Source: Pseudoalteromonas sp. EB27 (lineage in GTDB: Bacteria > Pseudomonadota > Gammaproteobacteria > Enterobacterales > Alteromonadaceae). From it: DNA of 58,722 bases. A program made the position numbers and the translations under genes. Shown piece by piece: positions 53,978 to 58,722 of the stretch (its first letter is position 1; each line of letters starts with the position of its first letter). The stretch lies in the NCBI RefSeq assembly GCF_001974875.1, contig NZ_MTQD01000022.1:1-58722 (forward strand), given 5' to 3'. The notes below the pieces were generated by a model. It was not told the origin of the DNA and did no database searches. It saw only the letters and a program-made list of their open reading frames with translations.

Positions 53978-54818
53978 ATTTTAGCTGAAGTTTAAATTGC
54001 TCTTTATAGCGTCTAGACAAGTTAAGTACTTTACCTGTTGTTAGTTTTATTTCACTGTCGCCACTGGGGAGTGGTGTAATGGACTCCACTTTATCTAGTT
54101 TTACGCCATGGCTGCGGTGAATTCTACAAAACCCCTGTACTTCAAGTTGTTTGCTCAATGCTGTAAGCGTTGCCCTTAACGGATATATGCGTGAGCCTAT
54201 ATGTAGGTTTACATAATTACCTGACGATTCAAGCCAATCAACATCCTCTATTTTTATAATAAATTCCTTACCGAGCTTTTTAACTAATAAGCGGTTTATG
54301 GTCGATGTTGTTTGCAGCTCACTTTCTTCAATTGAAGAGGCTTCACCTAGTAACTGCTGCACCACGTATTGATATACTTTGATAAGTACGATGAAAAACA
54401 CAAAGCTTATAGCGTCTTTCTGGTATTCATAAATAAGCTCAAACCAGCTAAGTCCAAAGTTGTAAGACCCATCATTCAACAAATATATGAATTTACGAAC
54501 CCCCACCATAATACCAACGTGTAACACGCTAAATATAATAGAGGCACCAAAGTACATACCTAAAGAGGCCGTAATGTTTTGCCAATTAAAAGGTAAGTGT
54601 CTTAAAAACCAAATTAAAATAGGAAATATAAGCAAAGTACTCAAGGCACTTGAATACTCCCAAACAAATGGCTCCCACATTAAAAAAGTTAAAGCGCCTT
54701 CTCTTTGGGCTTCCATTATTTGGGTTGTAGCGTTTACTGTATTATTAATTAATACGTAAGCACACAGTAATACTGATGCGTAAATGCTTTGAAAACGTTG
54801 AAAGTGCTGTAGGTTCAT
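53976..54818 (-). CDS. membrane-anchored LytTR-family transcriptional regulator
   Basis: The protein has 280 aa. The N-terminal half has about four hydrophobic helices (roughly residues 12-30, 50-70, 80-108 and 130-152). The C-terminal half (about 178-278) is a LytTR DNA-binding domain with V-D-W-L-E-S-S-G-N-Y-V and F-C-R-I-H-R-S-H-G-V. No receiver domain is present, so it is a membrane-embedded regulator rather than a response regulator. It is divergent from the acyltransferase gene with 144 bp between them, so it may control that gene. Confidence 0.85.
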   Translation of the reverse strand: MNLQHFQRFQSIYASVLLCAYVLINNTVNATTQIMEAQREGALTFLMWEPFVWEYSSALSTLLIFPILIWFLRHLPFNWQNITASLGMYFGASIIFSVLHVGIMVGVRKFIYLLNDGSYNFGLSWFELIYEYQKDAISFVFFIVLIKVYQYVVQQLLGEASSIEESELQTTSTINRLLVKKLGKEFIIKIEDVDWLESSGNYVNLHIGSRIYPLRATLTALSKQLEVQGFCRIHRSHGVKLDKVESITPLPSGDSEIKLTTGKVLNLSRRYKEQFKLQLK

Positions 54819-54962
54819 AAATGTATGCTTATTGCTGATGTGGCACGCTTATCCCTGTATACCACCTTTTATCACTATTGCTTGTAATATAAGCACTTAT
54901 AGATAGTTTTAGCGAGATCTTTAGGTATCAATAACGCATAACATACATAAAGTAGTAAAAGC

Positions 54963-56192
54963 ATGAGCACTCAAGTACAACAACCTTCATTAATTAATTC
55001 GCGTAAATATTATCTTGACTGGCTTAGGGTAATCGCATTTGCGTCGCTAATTTTTTATCACATTGGCATGTTGTATAGCGAAAACTGGGGATTTCATTTT
55101 AAAAGTAATTATACATCACAGTATGTTGAATATTTAATGTTGGTGTTTTCACCTTGGCGCATGTTGCTCATTTGGTTTATATCGGGCGTAGCACTGCGTT
55201 TTATGATTGATAAAGTACGCAGCTTTAAGTCTTGGTTACATTTCACCTTATACCGCTCTATTTTTTTACTATTACCCTTGCTGGTGGGGTTATGGTTAAT
55301 CGTGCCTTTACAGCTGTTTGCAGAAATGTCACAGCAAGGTGTTATTGATATTAGCTATTGGCAATTTTATTTAGCTTTTATAGAGACTAACAATACGCTT
55401 TTTATTAATTATCAGTCTGGTGTGTGGCCGAATGTGGATGTAAATCACTTATGGTATTTGCGCTCGTTGTGGCAATTTATGCTGATCATTATTGTTTTAA
55501 CTCTTTTTGCACGCTTGCCTTTTATTGCGCCTTTAAAAGCCTTTGTTAAAGGGGGGGTGTCATTTGGGCTTTTAATTATCTTGCTCACTATTACCATACT
55601 ATTTACAAGCCATTACTTAACTGGCGATTCAATCAGAGAAACTAATGGCTTTATGCTACTACTCGCTGGATACATACTTGCTAAAAACACTTATTTTTGG
55701 AACTGCTTGAATAAAAATTTGGTATTACTGGCTTTGAGTTTTTCTGTTTTGTTAGTACTTATAATATTAAGCTATCAAAAGGCGTTTACTTTCCCTCATT
55801 TTATTTTAATCGGTAGCTACAATATTCAACGTATAGTAGGTGTGTTTTTTGTACTAGCGCTCGCTCACCGATTTTTAAATTTTAATACCTACTATTTAAA
55901 GCAACTCAATGCATGGGTGTTTCCCTTTTATTTATTGCATCAAAGCATATTGATTATTTTGTGTTTTTTACTGCAACCTTTAAGTTTAGGGCCTGTTGCT
56001 GAACCATTCATTATTATTACAGGGACTTGGTCTTTTTGCGGTGTCATAACATGGAGTATTACACGTATTGATGTATTTAGACCTTTGCTAGGGGTTGCAA
56101 TTAAACGAGAGTATTCCTCGACTGTAAAAACGATTGGCTATACGGCCGCTTTAATTTTAACAACTCCGCTAGCGTATAAGCTAATCACTTAG
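54963..56192 (+). CDS. acyltransferase-3 family membrane protein (OpgC-like)
   Basis: This 409-aa polytopic protein has about ten transmembrane helices. Near the N-terminus it has the acyltransferase-3 signature Y-L-D-W-L-R-V-I-A-F-x-x-L-I-F-Y-H-I-G-M, with the family H and R. Such proteins transfer acyl or succinyl groups to extracytoplasmic sugars, e.g. OpgC. The substrate here is unknown. It lies opposite the LytTR gene and 84 bp upstream of the choice-of-anchor-I gene. Confidence 0.85.
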   Translation: MSTQVQQPSLINSRKYYLDWLRVIAFASLIFYHIGMLYSENWGFHFKSNYTSQYVEYLMLVFSPWRMLLIWFISGVALRFMIDKVRSFKSWLHFTLYRSIFLLLPLLVGLWLIVPLQLFAEMSQQGVIDISYWQFYLAFIETNNTLFINYQSGVWPNVDVNHLWYLRSLWQFMLIIIVLTLFARLPFIAPLKAFVKGGVSFGLLIILLTITILFTSHYLTGDSIRETNGFMLLLAGYILAKNTYFWNCLNKNLVLLALSFSVLLVLIILSYQKAFTFPHFILIGSYNIQRIVGVFFVLALAHRFLNFNTYYLKQLNAWVFPFYLLHQSILIILCFLLQPLSLGPVAEPFIIITGTWSFCGVITWSITRIDVFRPLLGVAIKREYSSTVKTIGYTAALILTTPLAYKLIT

Positions 56193-56275
56193 GCTAAGAG
56201 GCTGTATTAAAATTGCCATAATCTTGTCATGCCGGTGTGTTGATATTTAGCAAATACAATACTAAGGAAAATCAC

Positions 56276-58069
56276 ATGTTTAAAAAATCAATTATCGCGC
56301 TGTCACTTATATCTGTTCTTACTGGTTGCTCACTTGATGGTGACGATGGTCAAAACGGTTCTCAAGGATTACAGGGAGAACAAGGCGCAGGTGGAACTAA
56401 TGGGTTAAATGGTATAAATGCCAATTCAGCATTAAATATTAACCTTGTGGGTAGAGGTGTATTAAATGCACAAAGCCCAGAAGGTGCGGCTGAAATAGTT
56501 GCATATCAAGCATCTAAAAAATGGATTTACGCTATTAACAGTTCAGGTGATAATGCTGTTGTTAATATTTTACCCGCCGACACCTTTGATACTGCCGCAC
56601 TTGTTAAAGATAACGAAGGGGTTATAAGCGCCACAAACTTAACCTCGGTCATTACGTTGCCTTTGAACGAGCACACCCAAGGCGATGCAAACAGCATTGC
56701 TATTGATGAAAACAATAATTTACTAGCGGTTGCAATGGCTGCTGAAAGCACGGGTGATGAAGGGCAAATTGCTTTTTACGATATAAGCGGCGACTCACCT
56801 GTATTTATTAAAAATGTTACAGTCGGATTTTTACCAGACATGGTGACGTTCACCCACGATGGCGCAAAGGCAGTGGTTGCTAACGAAGGTGAACCAAGTG
56901 GCGACTACAGCGTAGATCCTGAAGGTTCTATTAGTATTATCGATATAACAAATAATGTAATAGCCGATACAGCAATAAATATTGATTTTAAAGCCTATAA
57001 CAACAAACAAACCGAACTAGAAGCGCAAGGGGTAGTTTTTGCAAACCCAAATGGTCGTACTATTAACGGTAATCTAATAAATACCACAGTAGCTATGGAT
57101 TTAGAGCCCGAGTACGTTAGCATTTCTAAAGATAACAAATATGCTTATGTATCTATTCAAGAAAACAATGCACTTGCAATAGTTAACCTACAAGACAACA
57201 GTCTTGAGCTAAAGGGTTTAGGCTTTAAAGATTGGTCAAGCTTACAACTTGATGCCTCAGATAAAGATGGCGGCGTTAATTTTAAATCGTACCCAGGGCT
57301 CTATGGTATGTACCAGCCCGATACTATCTCAAGCTTTAGTTGGAAAGGCGCTAACTTTATAGTCACTGCCAACGAAGGTGACGCAAGAGAATACTTTTTT
57401 GATACAACGGATGAAGCAGACTGTATAGCAAAGGGCGGACTTGATTACGATGAAGACGATGGCTGCTTAGCTTATATAGATGAAAGCCGCGTTGAAGACT
57501 TAACTCTTGCTGCTAATTTTGATTACTTAAATAACGACGATGATGATATTGGTCGCTTAAAAGTAACAACAATAAAAGGCGATACCAATAACGACGGACA
57601 ATACGAATCGCTTTACGGCTATGGCGCACGTTCTTTTACTATTTGGGATAGCAATGGGCTGGTGGTTTTTGATTCAGGTGACGATATAGCACGTATAACA
57701 GCATCTGTGCATGGTGAATCATTTAACAATAATGAAGATGAAAACAATGGAGACTCACGTTCAGATGATAAAGGCGCAGAGCCTGAAGCGCTGGCTATTG
57801 GTAAAATTGACGATCGTACATTTGCTTTTATTGGTTTAGAACGTATGGGCGGTATTATGGCTTACGACATTACTAATCCATACAATGTGCAATTTGAAGA
57901 TTACTTCTATAATAGAGGCTTAATTAAAGGAGCGAATATTACAGGCGATTTAGCACCTGAAGGAATGGTATTCGTTTCAGCAGAGCAAAGTGCCACTGGA
58001 AACCCACTCTTAATCGTTGGAAATGAAATATCAGGCTCTATTGCCGTATGGGAAATAGCATCTAAATAA
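56276..58069 (+). CDS. choice-of-anchor I family lipoprotein
   Basis: From an ATG with AAGGAAAA upstream the protein has 597 aa. It starts with a lipoprotein signal (lipobox L-T-G-C, C18), then a short collagen-like Gly-rich stretch (about residues 22-46). The body is a beta-propeller-like domain with the family motifs T-A-N-E-G-D-A-R-E-Y, G-A-R-S-F-T-I-W and P-E-A-L-A-I-G-K-I-D. Homologues are often annotated as alkaline phosphatase-like, but an activity cannot be inferred. Several D-rich loops suggest calcium binding. Confidence 0.87.
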   Translation: MFKKSIIALSLISVLTGCSLDGDDGQNGSQGLQGEQGAGGTNGLNGINANSALNINLVGRGVLNAQSPEGAAEIVAYQASKKWIYAINSSGDNAVVNILPADTFDTAALVKDNEGVISATNLTSVITLPLNEHTQGDANSIAIDENNNLLAVAMAAESTGDEGQIAFYDISGDSPVFIKNVTVGFLPDMVTFTHDGAKAVVANEGEPSGDYSVDPEGSISIIDITNNVIADTAINIDFKAYNNKQTELEAQGVVFANPNGRTINGNLINTTVAMDLEPEYVSISKDNKYAYVSIQENNALAIVNLQDNSLELKGLGFKDWSSLQLDASDKDGGVNFKSYPGLYGMYQPDTISSFSWKGANFIVTANEGDAREYFFDTTDEADCIAKGGLDYDEDDGCLAYIDESRVEDLTLAANFDYLNNDDDDIGRLKVTTIKGDTNNDGQYESLYGYGARSFTIWDSNGLVVFDSGDDIARITASVHGESFNNNEDENNGDSRSDDKGAEPEALAIGKIDDRTFAFIGLERMGGIMAYDITNPYNVQFEDYFYNRGLIKGANITGDLAPEGMVFVSAEQSATGNPLLIVGNEISGSIAVWEIASK

Positions 58070-58086
58070 ATCTTTAATTTTAAATA

Positions 58087-58118
58087 AAGCTGTATGTTGT
58101 TTGTTTAATATACAGCTT
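58087..58118 (+). terminator. possible terminator after the choice-of-anchor-I gene
   Basis: A perfect 9-bp stem, AAGCTGTAT / ATACAGCTT, closes a 14-nt loop. The T-run after it is short, so strength is uncertain. Confidence 0.55.
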
Positions 58119-58255
58119 AGTTTAAACCTTACAAATACATAATCAATTGATACATAAGTTGTGGGTGTTTTTTGAACTAAAAGTATCCTGCAGCCCTTTA
58201 TTTGTATAGCTTTCATACTAAATTCATTTAATTGTCAAAAAGCTGAAATAAAACA

Positions 58256-58283
58256 TTGACCCCCGCTCGAATCTCCCTATAAT
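58256..58283 (+). promoter_or_regulatory. rrn P1 promoter (right copy)
   Basis: TTGACC (58256-58261) and TATAAT (58278-58283) are separated by 16 nt, followed by a GCGACCCC discriminator. It is the first of two rrn promoters and is transcribed rightwards, away from oriC. Confidence 0.85.
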
Positions 58284-58394
58284 GCGACCCCACTGAGACG
58301 GGAAACGCCAACGCATAGCGAGGCACGAACTACCTCAGAGAGTTAAATAAAACTTCGGTTTTAAATCTTCCAAAAGAAAATTTAAAACAAAGTG

Positions 58395-58422
58395 TTGACT
58401 CGAAAAATAAAGGGTGTATTAT
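58395..58422 (+). promoter_or_regulatory. rrn P2 promoter (right copy)
   Basis: TTGACT (58395-58400) and TATTAT (58417-58422) are separated by 16 nt, about 140 bp downstream of P1. Tandem promoters are usual for rrn operons. Confidence 0.8.
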
Positions 58423-58433
58423 TCGCATCCCTT

Positions 58434-58681
58434 GAGACGCTAAAGCGACTCAAAACGTTCTTTAACAATATAAAGCAATCATCTGTGTGGGCACTCGTAC
58501 AGATTGAGTTCTAACAGCCAACCTACTTAGGTAGCGAGGCAAACAAATTAGAGTCTCAATTGAAAACTGAGTGACCAACAGAATAGTTATTTCGGTAATT
58601 ATTCGGCACAGTCAATTCAATATCGAAAGATATTAAAATAAATTCAGAATTCATTGAGCTGTCGAAAGACATAAAACTTTT
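58434..58681 (+). promoter_or_regulatory. rrn leader with boxB/boxA antitermination elements (right copy)
   Basis: A boxB-like hairpin (58434-58451) is present with one mismatch, unlike the perfect left copy. The boxA-like CGTTCTTTAACAAT lies at about 58456-58469. A TGTGTGGGCACTCG segment follows. It leads into the 16S gene. Confidence 0.82.
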
Positions 58682-58722
58682 TAATTGAAGAGTTTGATCA
58701 TGGCTCAGATTGAACGCTGGCG
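58682..58722 (+). rRNA. 16S rRNA gene, 5' end only (right rrn operon)
   Basis: The segment AGAGTTTGATCATGGCTCAG followed by ATTGAACGCTGGCG is the canonical 16S start. Only ~41 bases are inside the window. Transcription is rightwards, co-directional with the right replication fork. Confidence 0.97.

Larger units (their letters stand above)
58272..58722. repeat. inverted repeat, right arm (rrn leader)
   Basis: This is the mate of positions 1-451. The match extends from the 16S start to just upstream of the P1 -10 box and stops before -35. Confidence 0.92.

Overview
The window reads as the chromosomal replication-origin region of a marine gammaproteobacterium, most likely Pseudoalteromonas. The genus is inferred from AT-rich coding sequence, gene order and protein similarity by eye, not from a database search. 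Both ends fall inside 16S rRNA genes: the first ~41 bases are the 5' end of a 16S gene on the minus strand, and the last ~41 bases are the same 5' end on the plus strand. The window is therefore the stretch between two outward-facing rrn operons. Their leaders and promoters form a near-identical inverted repeat of about 450 bp at the two ends.

Layout, left half (about 0.6-28 kb). A gamma-carbonic anhydrase gene is followed by a minus-strand group: DUF1488, aroE, hemF, tsaC, a topoisomerase-type zinc-finger protein, smg, dprA and a LysM protein. A truncated-hemoglobin gene lies among them on the plus strand. Then come def-fmt-rsmB-trkA (plus), three tandem periplasmic EF-hand genes, a PilZ protein, trkH, yigZ, pepQ and slt (minus), fadBA and tusA (plus), two poorly known genes, and glyQS (minus).

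Origin core (28-45 kb). dnaA-dnaN-recF-gyrB run leftwards. rpmH-rnpA-yidD-yidC-mnmE and mioC-mnmG-rsmG-parA-parB run rightwards. The mioC-mnmG gap (40492-40919) is a textbook oriC: 14 GATC sites in 428 bp, several DnaA boxes, AT-rich 13-mer-like repeats next to mnmG and a run of DnaA-trio-like triplets. Two further DnaA-box/GATC regions lie in the dnaA-rpmH gap and in an unusual 1.1 kb AT-rich non-coding gap between mnmE and mioC. Two parS sites are embedded in the recF coding sequence, about 13 kb from parAB, so origin firing and origin segregation are coded side by side.

Right half (45-58.7 kb). The complete nine-gene ATP synthase operon (atpIBEFHAGDC) is followed by glmU. Next are a membrane-anchored LytTR regulator divergent from an acyltransferase-3 membrane protein, then a large choice-of-anchor-I lipoprotein, then the right rrn promoter region. 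Most genes point away from oriC and so are co-directional with replication.

No CRISPR array, prophage, insertion sequence or tRNA gene was seen. The most interesting signals are in the non-coding DNA: the multi-part origin, the coding-sequence parS pair, a MITE-like inverted-repeat element, and a palindrome wrapping the atp promoter.
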